Shown one piece after another: positions 24,021 through 36,463 of a stretch of DNA of 64,000 nucleotides. The notes beneath the pieces were generated by a model. It saw only the letters and a list, made by a program, of their open reading frames with translations, was not told where the DNA came from and did no database searches. Each line of letters opens with the position of its first letter. The first letter of the stretch is position 1. Position numbers and translations under genes: made by a program. The stretch covers positions 14,448,501-14,512,500 of the forward strand of contig JAIVEN010000012.1 in assembly GCA_026686845.1 (NCBI GenBank), in the 5' to 3' direction. This DNA is from Adenanthera pavonina. Taxonomy: Eukaryota > Streptophyta > Magnoliopsida > Fabales > Fabaceae.

Positions 24021-24622
24021 CCTACATAGGCGAGTATGAAAGTTTCAGAATGAAGGAAGGTGAAAGCATTAAGAATCTGCAGAAGAGATTCACTCTTATT
24101 ATGAATTAGCTAAAGAACCTTGGCAAGGAGTACAAACAGCCAGAGAAGGTCAGAAAAATCCTTAGAGCTGTTCCTCTTGAATGGCAATTGAAAGTGGCTG
24201 CCATAGAAGAAGCTAGAGGAAAATCAATGACTTTTGTTATTGCTCTCTTTGGAAGCCTTGAAGAATATGAGGGCAAGATGAAAGCTTTTAAGGATGCTGG
24301 ACAAGACAAGAAGCAAACAGGTCTTGTGTTAAAAGCTGCAAAAGAAAGAGAAGAGGATTCTGATGATGAAGAACAACTGGATGAAGAAACTCTGGCTAAG
24401 TTGATAAGAAAATTTTGAAGATTCTATAGCAAAAAGTGAAATAAAAAGTTCTTCAAGAAAGGAGCAATTGCAGACAACAAGAAGGAAAGCAAATAGCTTA
24501 TCACTTGCTATGATAAGATGGTTGATTACTTAATTTTGAGTGAGAGAAATCAAATGAAACTTTGGTGAAATTAATTAGAAGGGTCAAAATATTTTTCAAT
24601 CTATAAATTGCATATATATTGT

Positions 24623-25300
24623 ACTTGTTATATAGTTATCTAAATGGGCCTCCATGCTGATTTGACCACCCTGTCAATGTCAAAGAAGATTCTTATAGCA
24701 TAATTTATATTCAATTAAAACAACTTCACCAAGTGTAAATGTAAAAAAAAAAAAACAACCACACCAAGAGAATATTCTACAAAAAATTTGAACTTGAAGT
24801 TATTTCCTTAGAAGAAACTAACAAAAATTTGTCCAGTGTGGCTTAAAATCCCACCTCCACCATAAGCACAATTGACTCCCTTAAGTATCACTAATCCTCT
24901 TGTCATGGGAGCCAAGTAAGGAGGAGTGAATCAAGTCCCAATTGATGGCCTGGTGGCACACATGATTGAAAGAGAAAATAGAAATAGTAAATATATAATT
25001 TGCTAGTTTCAACCAAAGGTTAGACATTAGGCAAAATATTTATTCTTTTCAAGGGAAAATGCAAAAATGTAAAAGTTAGCTAGTCTTGCCTAAGATATCC
25101 ACTATGGTTCTTCCATTTGTGAAACGTCCAAATGACCATCCAAAGTCAATTCCACCGGGATGTAGTTGGTCTTAGAGAGTGAAACAATGTAGTTGTTGTT
25201 ACTTGGATCAAGTAGGGAGTCCCCAAACACAACAGATATAGGAACTTCCTGAACAGGAGAAAAGCTGTAAAAAGTTGCAATGTAGCCCTAAAAATGACTG
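24623..25300 (-). pseudogene. GDSL esterase/lipase gene relic, three exons, minus strand
   Basis: Host-gene remnant. Exon 1 (about 25,300-25,090) encodes VQEVPISVVFGDSLLD with the block-I nucleophile motif GDS, then NNNYIVSLSKTNYIP. After a frameshift it reads GIDFGWSFGRFTNGRTIVDIL. It ends at a GCAAGA donor (GC instead of GT). Exon 2 (24,949-24,823) follows a cag acceptor: HQLGL, a frameshift, FTPPYLAP, then LKGVNCAYGGGGILSHTGQIF, ending at a GTTAGT donor. Exon 3 (24,670 to about 24,623) follows an acag acceptor and reads GGQISMEAHLDNYITS in phase, where plant family members have RISMDAQLDNFANT. The remainder, including the catalytic Asp-His block, is missing; sequence switches to SIRE gag by 24,505. 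These are secreted serine hydrolases; this copy is dead. Confidence 0.85.
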
Positions 25301-27689
25301 GTTTTTTCAAATCATTAAGCATTAGAATCGATACCATAGAAAATCAAAAGAATCAAATTTTCTAGTGGAGGCCAGTGTTTGTGGTTCTTCTCTACTATAT
25401 TTGGTTTTCAAGAATGAATAAGTATTGAATGGGAAGCAGTATGAACTTAAGAAGAACATCTACTTTAGATGTGATGGCATATCACAACGAATAAAAAATC
25501 CTATGTTGGAACTAGCATTCAAAATCACGACAAACTCTATCCGAAAAACAATGCCTTAATTTGTGCTCCAACCTTAATTTGTTCCAGGTATCCCCTGACT
25601 TTTTTCTTCATCAATTTATAGTTGAGGAAATGTCTAAAAATAGTTAAAAGCATCTTATTAGCAAATAATTCTCAATTTGGTATAAGAACTATTATTATTA
25701 ACAATTTGCAAATGAAAAAAGAGAAAATAATATCAAGCACCAAAGAAATAAAGGTCATCAAGGCCAAGAGTTTCATTTTTAATTTAGTTATAATAAACAA
25801 CAAAAGGAAACTTTGCCAGAAGATTATATATTTTGTAGTATATAGCCGAATCAATAGTAATACCAATATAGATTTATATGTGGACAGTTATGAGAGCTGG
25901 GAATAGTATGGATACAAATACATGGAAAGGTTAGATTATGCTGAGATTTTGAAATGTGCACCAAATGATCCATTTCATCAAGAATGTGGAAGCATATACT
26001 AAGTTTATAACGTACAAATTAAGGCAAATCATCTGCTATAGTTGCAAGCACAAATATCTTTTATGGATTAAATACCAACCACAACCGATACTAAAACAAA
26101 CTTTCAACATAGGAGCAAAGTGACAAAAGGAAGGGATGACACTTGCAAAAAGTTACATGACAACTACCCTAAACTATTAAAGCTTTATATATTAAAGCTC
26201 CAATCTTATAAGCAAAATAAGCTTGATGCTAGGTCCACTAATATGCTTAAACGTTGGAGCAATATAATTAGACAAGGAATACACCTTGCAATATATCAAT
26301 TTAAGCATATGTTATATAAATATTGCACTTCTATAATCAATCAAGGAACATGAATGGAAAACCATATTAATGAAAGAAACACAATGGAGGTTCAAGGAGT
26401 TTTCATACTCACTCACAAGAGGCCAATAAGATGAAAACTAAACAATGTCCTTAAATTTAGTCATGAACAATCCAAAATTCTAATGGAAAGAGCACCGCAC
26501 AAATGAGGCAAAAAGATAAGAGATATCCAATATCCACAAGTTAAACAATAGTCAACTAAGCCAAGAACAAGGCATAATATTAAACATTGAATATTCATAG
26601 ACACCTTCACACATCAATGCCATGACAAATAGGGGATCCTCCCTACATTCCAAAACAAAACCATACCTCATTCTTAAAACAAAATCAACCAAAAGGAAGT
26701 GACATGAAGTGATATCTTTGACTCTCATCTTCATTATCTTTAGCAAATAATTCTCAATTTGGTACAAGAACTATTATTACTAACAATTGCCTAAGCAACT
26801 AACTGATAACTTCATTTAATGGACTTTGAAAAGGTTTGGACACAAATATTCCAGAGATGGAAAGAGCAAACAAGAGAAAATGAACATATCCATTTTATAA
26901 CTACTCATTAGGTGCAAACAGGTGCTATATGAAAAATACTTACCCCACCAACCCTGTACCAGAGCAAAAAGAAAGGTTAAAACTCACTCAGAAAAATGAC
27001 AAGAACTTATCACATATCTTGTAAAGTAAAATATTTAACCAAACATTTTAGGTTCTAGCGAATAAGAGAATAAACTATTGTAGAATTCTCTAGGGACTAC
27101 TAGTATGTATGAATCACAATACCCTCTTGCTAATATGTTCTAATTATGTTATAACAAAAATTATATTTTTTATCTATATGATTTTTTTTATTCTTCAAGA
27201 TTTAAAAATCTGTCTCAAAGTCATGAGTCCACTTTTTTCCTTTTGTAATAGTCCTATTGGATGATCTCAAACAAGTTTAAGGCCTAAAATTGAATAAGAC
27301 TAAACAAGTTTTAGGGAATTACAGGCATATAACTCAAAGCTCTGGGACTTTATGTAATTTAACCTTTTTAATTTTAGAAAAAGGATAAAATGGATTACAT
27401 TAGATATCAATCATATAACAAATAGAAAACAATTCAACAAACGTATCTTGACAACGTAAGAACACACATGCAGTGAAAGTTATACAAATTCTTCAATTAT
27501 TGTTCATGATGCTTAGAACAAAGGAAGTGCATTCATAACAAAAGATGTACGAGGTTTCTTCCATAAGTGTAACTGTGGCAAAACCACCTTTTCCCTAGAG
27601 CTAATTATGAGATTTGAACTTGTCCTATACAAAACCATTCTTCAATTAGATATGCTTGCTAAATTCTAAAGATATCATGACATGAACAA
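25301..27689. other. Unassigned AT-rich stretch upstream of the GDSL relic
   Basis: No recognisable coding sequence, RNA gene or transposon end. It holds two near-identical ~50-bp direct repeats (see separate entry). Part of it may be the former promoter region of the GDSL gene, which is inferred only from position. Confidence 0.4.
25658..26789 (+). repeat. Pair of ~50-bp direct repeats 1.08 kb apart
   Basis: ttagcaaataattctcaatt and the following ~30 bases occur at 25,658-25,707 and again at 26,740-26,788, with only about three differences. The flanks do not match. The coordinates given span both copies and the unrelated sequence between them. Confidence 0.75.
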
Positions 27690-28346
27690 CAAACAAGAAT
27701 ATATACATATTTAGTCAATATGAGAAGTCATTTGCCGAAGGAAGCAAATGGGGGTGGAAACAAGAATGAACTCACAAGGGATGATAAATGACAATGATGA
27801 CAGTGAAGGAGAGCACATTAAGAGTTGATGGCGAAGGACTTGCTGAAGACTTGAGGCTTGAAGTTGAGGTGGACGGAGTGTAAGGGTTGAAAGAAAGAAG
27901 AGGCAGAGAGTTGAGTGCCTTGCATGAAAAAAAAAAGTATTAGAGGGAGCGTTTGAGTGTTTAGAGCAGTATACACAAACGGAAGCAACTGAGACCGCAG
28001 ATAAGGAATGCAAAAATGAACAAGCTAGTAGGGAGGCACTGAAATTGAGAGCCGCAGGAAAGTGGTAAATAGGGTACTTAGAAATGGCTTTCTAAACTAT
28101 TTTCCAAAACCAACCATAGAAGCTTGAATTTTTTTAATTTAAAAAATAAAAGCTCTTTTTGTTAATTTAAATATATATGTAGATTTTTAATTCATAATCT
28201 TTTTATGGTTGTTTTTTTTTTAACAACCATAGAAAACTTAGCTATTATACATTTATTTACAAAAATGCCATGGATCAACTTTTTATGGTTGTTTTTACTT
28301 TAACAGATGTAAACAAGAGACATAAAATGGTTATTTTGTAGTAGTA
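27690..28346 (-). mobile_element. CACTA-type transposon end (fragment)
   Basis: The terminus ttttgtagtagt(a) at 28,346 is the reverse complement of CACTACTACAAAA with one terminal change. Reading inward it has the same subterminal arrangement as the ends at 43,962 and 45,358: a palindromic segment (here aaccataaaaa...tttttatggtt) and then the box tggcatttttgtaaataaa (28,250-28,270). 27,711-28,013 (minus) is a Ser/Leu-rich open frame of 100 codons like the leader-type frames inside the other CACTA copies; I do not regard it as a host gene. The other end is not found. Confidence 0.6.
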
Positions 28347-28579
28347 AACTAATCTTCGGTCTATACAATTCGAATTCCATAAAGATTCTTAAAATTAAAG
28401 GCTAGGGTTTGTAGAAACATCAACATAATACCCAAAATCCATCGCCTAAGGCTTGGAGATACCAAATAATACTTCATTGAAGCATTTAAACACATTTCAA
28501 TTGATATAAACTCATGCAAATTTGGAAATCATAGTCACCCCACAAAACACTTAGAAACAATTGTTGAGGAGAGAGGAAG
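28347..28579. other. Short unassigned spacer
   Basis: Sequence between the CACTA terminus and the next Gypsy LTR; nothing recognised. Confidence 0.4.
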
Positions 28580-31500
28580 TGTAACAATCTCAATTTGATT
28601 CTTTTGGATATGTTAGTGGACTCATGGAAGAATACTTTTAGATTAGTGCAAGTTCGATGGGGACTAGGACCGAAAGAAGAGATGAAAAGAGAGAACTAAA
28701 AGATTATCTCACATTGTGGTAGGCTCCCTTCGAGTTGAATTTCACCAATGAAATTTGAAACAAAGAGCACTGGTACCATGACTCCAATAACCCCTGTCGC
28801 AAAATTATATTGTGAATTCTATTTTTAAATAAGTAATGCCAATAACTAGTCGACCGGAGAAGGAAAAAATGAAGGAAATCAGTGGTTTACTACTAGGGGT
28901 TGAAATTTTGAGGTGTTAGGGCGCACTTTGGAGCTTCGCAAAGCTTGGATTTTGTAGGTATGATGATTATCTATCTTCTCCTTTCTCTTTTTCTGGTTAT
29001 AGCGGTGGAATTTGGTGTTGGATGTTAGGGGTCTGGTTTGGATGGATTTCTACCAATTAAATTATGTTTAAATGATGTGCTATTGTATGTAGTTAGGCCT
29101 TAGGTTATGGATTTTTGTTGATTATATGGTTGGTTCTCCAAACCTTAGTCTCTAAGCTTTGGGTCCTCATGATGTCCAAACTTGATTAGGGTCAAATATG
29201 GATTTATGGGTTGTTTTAAGTATAAAGATGGTTGGAAATGATATTGGTAACTTGGTCTCATTGGGTTTATGGTTGATGTTGATTTGAGTTCTACTGGAGT
29301 ATGTGTTCGGTCTTGATTCTTGTGTTTGATGCTTGTATAGGTGCATGTATGTTGTGATGAGGTATATAGATTCCGAGAAGTTATTTGGAAGTGACAAATT
29401 CATCAATAAGTGGTTAAATTGTGTTATGGTAGATTAGGCCTTAGAGGCACTAAATGATATTGGGTGATTCTATTGGTTTATTTGGAAGCTTTATTGAATG
29501 TTTGGACTTAGATTGGTGTGGAATGCTAATTCATTGTTGCAAATTGTATTTCCTCTTGTATGTTGTAGTTGGTGATCCTTTGACCTACCGAGGTGTTATG
29601 GGTGTATGGCAAGTCGAGGTAACTAAAAAGTAATTTTAATTATTCTATATGTTTGAAAGTTTTCATATCATGATATACTATTCATATCACAGAAGGAAAT
29701 AGTAAGTTTTCTTGAAACCCTCTTTCTTTGAAAAGTATGAGAAGTAAATGAAAAATAGCCTATTTTGTATTCATATAGATATGCTTGTATAAATGGGAAT
29801 ATACTAACTTAACCTATAAATGTTATGCTCTTAGTAATTGTATGTGTAACAATGATGATAGAGTTAATGATAAAAATGGATTTGGCCACATATACATATA
29901 GTGGATCATGTCACATGTTGATGATATACTCCTTGTTGTTGTGTATCCCCATATGATAGTATGCTAGCATGATGGTGATGATATACTCCTTGTTGTTGTG
30001 TATCCCCATATGATAGTATGCTAGCATGATGGTGATGATATACTCCTTGTTATTGACATGATAGCATAACCTTCAAGTATCATCACTACATATACATGTT
30101 TGGAGATTGTTGGTTGGGTGATAATGACTTATGCTATAAGGATACCACATGGTATTCTAATCTATTAGTTGCATACGTGAGGCCTTGTGTCTAAATGGTG
30201 AGATTAATGGATATACCCTGCCACTAAATCCTCTTCTTTTTGCAAGGAGAGCTAGGTAGTAATGAATTGGGGATGTATCTTCCCTAAATCACCATTCATT
30301 CAGGTGGTACAGGGAAAGGGGAACCACGGTCTATTTACTAGTAGAATAAACTTTGGTCGGGTTATGACTAGTTGTAGTAAGCTTAGTAGTTGCCCAGAAT
30401 TGGCCTTCACTGGTTGTTGGAAGGGGGCAACTTATTGAGGTCACCTTGTGGTGGTGACTTGCTTATAGTTCCTGCTGTGATTGATGTGGGTTTTGCATAT
30501 CATGTGCATGGTATTTCTTATATTGAATATTATATACTGCATAAGTGTGAATATATGTATTTATAAATAGTAATGTGTATTTGCCTTATAGTGCATGTGT
30601 GTGGGTGAAAACTCTTATTTTTGTTTCCCCCGATTACTGGGATGTATGTCTCACCCCTAGATAACACCCCTTTTCAAGAGAGGATTTTAGTTCTAGCAAG
30701 ATGGTGACTGAGGTGATTTCTCTTTTGGCTGGTCCACATGATATTGATACTCATGATCGATATGAGCTTATCTCAGAACACATGTTATATGTTAGTTTAA
30801 TATTAAGTGTAGATATATGACTAGATACCATGTATGTTTTGGTTTTGTGTATTCCTTGGACTGTTCCTGAGTCTTAGACTGTGTTGTTAACCTTACATCA
30901 TTTTGATTCAGAGGTTAGATTACAGTTTGGGAAGTTGTTATGAATTATAGAGGTGTAAACTTGGTGGTTATTATATGTTTTTGGGCATATGCCCTATGCT
31001 TCGTTATTTAGTGTTCAAGGTACATGGTATTCATTACCTATGTGCATCTTAATAAGTGAGAGTAATTTGTTACGGTTTTTGTGAACCTTGGTGTGTTTGG
31101 TGGAAAAAGAGTATATCGCCAGATAGGTAAGATTGGGGTTTAAGGGGTCAAAACCTAAAGTAGTGGTTTTCTTGGGACGCTACCTCCCTGAACAATCTCT
31201 TTGTGTTATTTGTGATATGCTGGAAAAGGTCTGGTAACCAAAAGGTCAGTGGTTTGTGTTTGGGAAAGGTTAATGTCAATTTTGGTCTAAAAGTGACCAT
31301 TTAAGTCTTGGGTGTCCAAAATCCCCATACGAAGGAGTTTAGAGACAAGGTCAATGTCTATAGTTAGAGGAGCAGTAGAGTGACTTGTAAGTGTTGGAAT
31401 CACACCTATTGAAGATCGGTGTAGAGGGTTATGCATGTCTGATGTTCCCTCAATTTGATATAAAATTGTTATAAAAACAGCAGTTGGTGGTGCCATGGTC

Positions 31501-31633
31501 CTACATCCTCAGGCTATGATGCCATAGAGGAGATTTGTTCCCCTTATTTTTCTTGTTTAGTTATAGTTCAAAGTCCTTTGGTCTTGTTCGACCGACTTTC
31601 TTAGTTCTTCTCTTGTTTTTCATACTTTGTATC
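28580..31633 (+). mobile_element. Gypsy LTR (family B), interrupted at its 3' side
   Basis: It starts TGTAACAATCTC. It shows the same order of landmarks as family A: gagcttcgcaaagcttggatt (28,931), the dinucleotide-rich middle, ttcactggttgttggaaggg (30,405), cccccgattactgggatgta (30,628), ttcttgggacgctacctccc (31,171), and tccccatacgaaggagttt (31,321). It is clearly more diverged than the A copies are from each other. It is non-coding. A SIRE-like LTR enters at 31,634 and the expected LTR 3' end is not found beyond it. Confidence 0.75.
29920..30052 (+). repeat. 57-bp tandem repeat, 2.3 units
   Basis: Units start at 29,920 and 29,977 (gatgatatactccttgttgt...gctagcatgatggt) and are identical by eye. 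A third, partial unit starts at 30,034 and ends in ccttgtta. It is local to this LTR. Confidence 0.9.
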
Positions 31634-32765
31634 TGTTAAATAAGTTGGCTTCCTAATAGGGGGTGAATTGGGAAGATTAAAAATTTTCTGCAAAATGTCA
31701 AGAAAGTGAAGAAAGCAAGGTGTAATGGTAAAACAGAGTATAAATGAATAAACAGTAAAAGTAGCAGTAGGGAAGAAAAGACTCAGATATTTATCCTAGT
31801 TCGGTTCCTCAACTTGGCCTATGTCCAGTCCCCAAGTCACCACTTGAGATTTTTTACTATTATGCAAGAATTCAGTGAGTTTCTTGCAAATGCCACAGTA
31901 CAAAGTTGATGCTCTGTTTCTAGAGCTCACATTTTCAATCTTTGCACTCTCACTTTGTGCTTCCCCAATCCCTTGTGATATCCGCTCACAAGAAAATCTA
32001 TCTTCCAGATGAAGATAAGATTGTGTACAACTAATAAACTCTCTTAATCAGAGTGAATATGAAAGTTGGAATACAAATATTGAAGTGTGAGAGTAAGAGA
32101 CTTTGAGTAGATGATTTGGCAGAGTTTTAGTATATACAAGGTTAAAATCATTACCCATATCTTCAAATGAAGTTCTATTTATAGATTTCTGCCTCAACTA
32201 GACGTTAGAGACAAGATCTAGCCGTTAGAGACGTTACCTAATGGTTATACTGAGAAACTATACATTCATCAACGGTATTTAATGCTTCTGACACTCAAAG
32301 TTCAAATTTCAATTGGTCAACAGACGAATTTTGCAAAAACTGAAAGTTACAGCCTTTAACGTTGAACTCTCAAAGTTCGTCTGTCATGAAGTAAAATTCA
32401 AATTTTCATCTTTAGAAAATGATTCTATGTTGGAACATATGAATTTCCATATTTAAAGTTGTTCAGCTAAGTGTGAATAGTAAATTCAATTTGCTACAGT
32501 GCCTTCGAAATTCGAATTTTGGAACCCAAAATTCGTTTGTTAGAAGTTGGTTTATGAGGCACAGTAGATCATTTGATTCGAAATTAGAATTTTCACAGGG
32601 CAAAGTTTGTTTGTCAGAGAGACCTCTTTCAGACCTACTTCAAAATTCAAATTTATGAATACTGTCATTCGTATGTCAACATATCATTATAACAGACTCA
32701 CAAGCTTTGTTTCTGAAATTCAAATTTTCATGTTCAAAGTTCGCCTATCAGTGAGCAATTTTAAA
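31634..32765 (-). mobile_element. SIRE-like Copia LTR, truncated
   Basis: In reverse complement it ends at CCAACTTATTTAACA (31,634). It is colinear and very similar to 1323-2983 for about 1.1 kb, including the cctagttcggt...cttgagatttttactatt block, tctataaatagaac-type sequence and repeated TTCGTCTGTCA/TTCGAA motifs. Similarity stops near 32,765, so the LTR's own 5' part is missing and no duplication can be checked. Confidence 0.85.
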
Positions 32766-35700
32766 AACTGAACCTGAGCAGGGCTCTCTCCAAAATCCCT
32801 AAACTCCCTCTGTTCATTGAACTAGTTCATGTCTGATTTATCCAACTTTCCTTATCGGGGCCACAGTGAAGGATTATAGCACCACAGCACCGTTGCTTTC
32901 TATCTCAAGTCCACTATCAAAAAATGTGTTCTCATTGTGGCGCAAAAGAAGTCCGTTGCGGCGTGGAGTGCTTCTATCTCATAATGGGTTCAGCCTAAGT
33001 CTAAACCCTACCATGACGTGAGATGCTCCTTGTAAAACCTTAAATTTAAGTCTATTATTAGACTCCACTTATGTCTATTATTGTATTATTAGAGACTTGA
33101 TTGCATAAAAATATCAAAATAGATTTTTCTTTATTTCGGGCACTGTTCATTGTGCATTTTCCATTTTACTCGATGAATTTAAAAACTCCATAACTAATTC
33201 TAGAAAAATCATCTAAGAGTGATTTAAGTCTCTAAAAGTAGCTAAAATCTTTTCTACCTGGAAAAAATATGAAACAAAGCATTTCTTAGCACAATTCATA
33301 CAGTTTGTTCCTCAACTATTTACTGTACATTTGGTCATTTTGAAACTTCTCAGGTTATGGCCTTATATTCAAAAAAACATATCTCATACTATCCTCAGTC
33401 AAATCATGTGTTCTTTATATCATTGGAAAGCTCTACATGTCTATTTTATAGACATATTTTTTTTGTATATTTATTCTACTAGAATAGGGCAGGAAATTAA
33501 CTTAAACCAATAGGGGTTAGAGCTTAATTTTAAATGGAACAGTTTGAATAAAATTTACATATCTCTCATTATATAGCTCTAATTACTACCAAATTAGTGG
33601 CATCTTAAATCTAAGATAGAGATTTTCATACATGTAAATCATTGAATTTTTGGAGCTCTACACAATTTTATATTGCCTTTTGGAACAACCATTACTTATA
33701 GTGGAAGTTCCAGTTTTCCCCATATTTCCCTATTATGAACTCTGACTTCAAAAATTCATAACAATTTACTGACGCATCAAAATAAAGTGCTCTTCAAATA
33801 AATTTAAAACTCTACTTATCTAGTTTAAGAGCATGGGCATATACATAAAATAATCTGGTTTGAACATTGTACCTCTGTTCTAATTACCACTTGTCATCTT
33901 GGACAAAATCATATTATAACTCATCAAAATAAACTTTATAAACCTAACACTTCATCATACTTGCTCCAAATCAATACCTAACCTCATGCAAGGATCATTA
34001 AGGTAAAACTACGCTAAGTTACAGGTTTATAATAAACACGTGATTGTATATAATTAGCCGAAATAATACATCACAATAGGTTCCATTTACTTCATACGTG
34101 TACTCTTCCTTTATCCACTTAGCTTTGCCTTGATCTTTGTCATCTCTCAGACCTATCAAGGTTATTCATTTGGAAAGGAATGAGATCCAAAGAATCTCAG
34201 TAGTTTTATCCATTCATGCATACATATTATTATGGCATTTCATAAAATCATCATTGAAATCATATCATCACAATATGCCTTATGATTTCATAAAAATTTT
34301 GCCATGATAGCACTTTGAAAATTGGACATCCAAGGGTCATAAAGCCCTTCAGACAACTAATCAACAATTCATTTACATCACAAAACATTCAAACAAATGC
34401 ATGGCATCAACAAAGAATTGTGTAAATCAAGTTTGACAATATTAAACATAAATTTGAGAAAATAACTACCCTATGGGCTTTCTAAACTTCTTCAAACTTT
34501 GAGCACACTTTCTTTAATCCTCTAACACTTCTTGGAACCCTATAACATTATATAACAAAGTTTCAATCAATTGATTACATCACTTCCTTCACAAAGTGCT
34601 ATTTTGAGCTTAAAATTCTATATAGTTATTTTTTGAAAATTTCTTGTACAATATACTTGTTTTAACCTATTTTGAACCCAAAGAATCCATTTTTGAAGTC
34701 AAAATCATGAAATTCCATGTCTATATTGAATCAGCCAAAAATTCCATGAAATTATAGAAAAATATTTACTAAATGAAACTTCAAACTACTAGTACTTTCA
34801 AGTATCTTGAGGCACTTCCAAGCTTTCCCATGGTTTTATTTTGCCAAAACTCTACTTTCTCTGTCTAGGGTTTGCTATGGTTAAAGCTTTCAAAGAGAAA
34901 ACAAGAAGAAATACTACATGGAAATCTCATTAAACACTTAGAGATGTTAGAAGATTATCATTGGAACTTACCTTGCTATTTTTGTCTGTTAACTTTGCTT
35001 CTTACTTTTCCTTCTTTGCTTCAAGTTTTTCTTGCTCTTCCTCTCAGTCCCTCTTCTATTTTCAGACGTAAATAAGGTGGAGAAGGTGACTAAACCAAGC
35101 CTTCACCTAACACTTAAGGAAAGATATCAAATAAATTTTAATCATGATTAATTTTGAACTAATCCTTGGTTACTTTTCATGAAAGCTTTTCACTTATTTC
35201 CCTTGGTGTCTTGTCAGTTTCAAACATGGTTCTACTTTATTTTTGATCAAAAATTGCTTCAATAATTTTTATGGACTAATATACTCTGTACCGATTAAAT
35301 TTACCCATGCTGATTAAATATTTTTACCGAAATTGCCATTAAATTGGTATAGGATTATTCAAAAATTACTTTCAAACTAAAATCATTATCTTGATTCAAA
35401 ATATATTTGGGTAAGGTCTATTCACTATTTTTGATTTGGTACTTCCTTGTTTGCAGTCTAAAATAACTTTCATCATTTATAATATTAATAATAAAACTTA
35501 AATATCCAATAAATATTATTTTAATCTCATTAAATTGCATTATATACTATTGGGCTAGACTCATTAAGAGCTTTATTTTAACTATAATTTTTTATATTTT
35601 CAAAAATACTCTTGACTCAAGATAAATTTATAATTTTTAAAATTTTTGGGTCATTAGGTGTAATTTTTTCTAACTTTTTTTACTTTTCTCGGCATAATTT

Positions 35701-36335
35701 CCACTCTTAAGGACTACAATACAAATAATTTTATTTTTAGAGTCAAAACACAATTTCCTCATTTTTCCTTTTAACTTGAAAAAATAACTTTGTGCCTTTT
35801 TCTCTCCATATCACTGTATACTAGATTTTTTAAAATCTTTCTACATTTTGAGATATGACCCATTATTTTAGCTTCTGGAATTAATACTTACTAGGGAACT
35901 CCTGATTTAATTCCAACCCAGGGCTAAACTCATTAAATTATCATTTTACCCTTGAACTGGGTCAAAATAAGTAGTTCCTTGTAATTTCCTCCAAAGGCCT
36001 ATTTCTTAATAATTCTTTTTCATTAAACTTCAAATTGATCTATCTCTTAACTTAAACCTCCCGTGAACAAGATATTCATACCGTTGTGCTCAGCTGAAAA
36101 TGAGCTTCCATTCAAGTGGTATATTACATATCTTTTTCATCTCAATTCTAAAAATAATTTTTATTACATACCTTACAGAAAATTAATTCCAATTAAGGAT
36201 CAATATAATTTCTCTTAAAGACCATATAGATGATTAATTCCATTAAAAGACCAAACATGTAACTTTATTATGTTGCTTCCTTTCACATCCTTTCATGCAC
36301 TTTATGGTGTCCTATAAAAATAAGGATATTATACA
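32766..36335 (-). mobile_element. Gypsy-type LTR (family C), reverse orientation
   Basis: In reverse complement it begins TGTATAATATCCTTATTTTT at 36,335. It shares long colinear stretches with the plus-oriented LTR starting at 36,464, for example aaattataaatttatc, aaaattatag, aaataatatttattgg and the gaacagt block. The exact inner end is unclear because the SIRE LTR truncation lies near 32,766. The region is AT-rich with many short open frames and no recognisable protein. Confidence 0.65.
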
Positions 36336-36463
36336 TGGATAAACAATGAGCCCAAAGAGATTTCTAAGACAATGAGCTACACGTCGGAAATGAAAGACTT
36401 TAATAGCAACATATATGTTGAAGAAAAATTTACAAGAATCCACTTAAATAAGAACAAGCTGGT
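36336..36463. other. 128-bp spacer between two head-to-head LTRs
   Basis: Short unassigned sequence separating the TGTATAATATCC (minus) and TGTAATATCCTG (plus) LTR starts. Confidence 0.6.

Larger units (their letters stand above)
17383..24505 (+). pseudogene. SIRE-like gag, split by the nested insertion and full of stops
   Basis: Segment 1 (17,383-17,762) starts with ATG and encodes the gag N-terminus (MASFGENILLEG, NRPLSFSKEHYGY, stop, KMRMQIYL). It is colinear with the gag at 60,490 but contains several in-frame stops and a frameshift. Segment 2 (24,026-24,505) continues with EYESFRMKEGE, LQKRFTLI and LGKEYKQPEKVRKIL, then an open stretch with EEARGKSMTFVIALFGSLEEY. It breaks off at the position of the CCHC knuckle (ITCYD). 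Gag would form the virus-like particle; this copy cannot. Confidence 0.9.
15864..24510 (+). mobile_element. SIRE-like Copia element, 3'-truncated, with a nested Angela-like element
   Basis: This consists of one LTR (15,864-17,327), a PBS (17,330-17,341) and a gag interrupted at 17,762 by a 6.26-kb Angela-like insertion. Gag resumes at 24,026 and continues to about 24,505, where similarity stops inside the zinc-knuckle region. The rest of the internal region and the 3' LTR are missing. The right breakpoint (24,505-24,620) joins directly to a relic of a GDSL esterase gene. The family is the same as the element at 58,574 onward, judged by colinear gag and LTR termini, but this copy is older. Confidence 0.9.
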
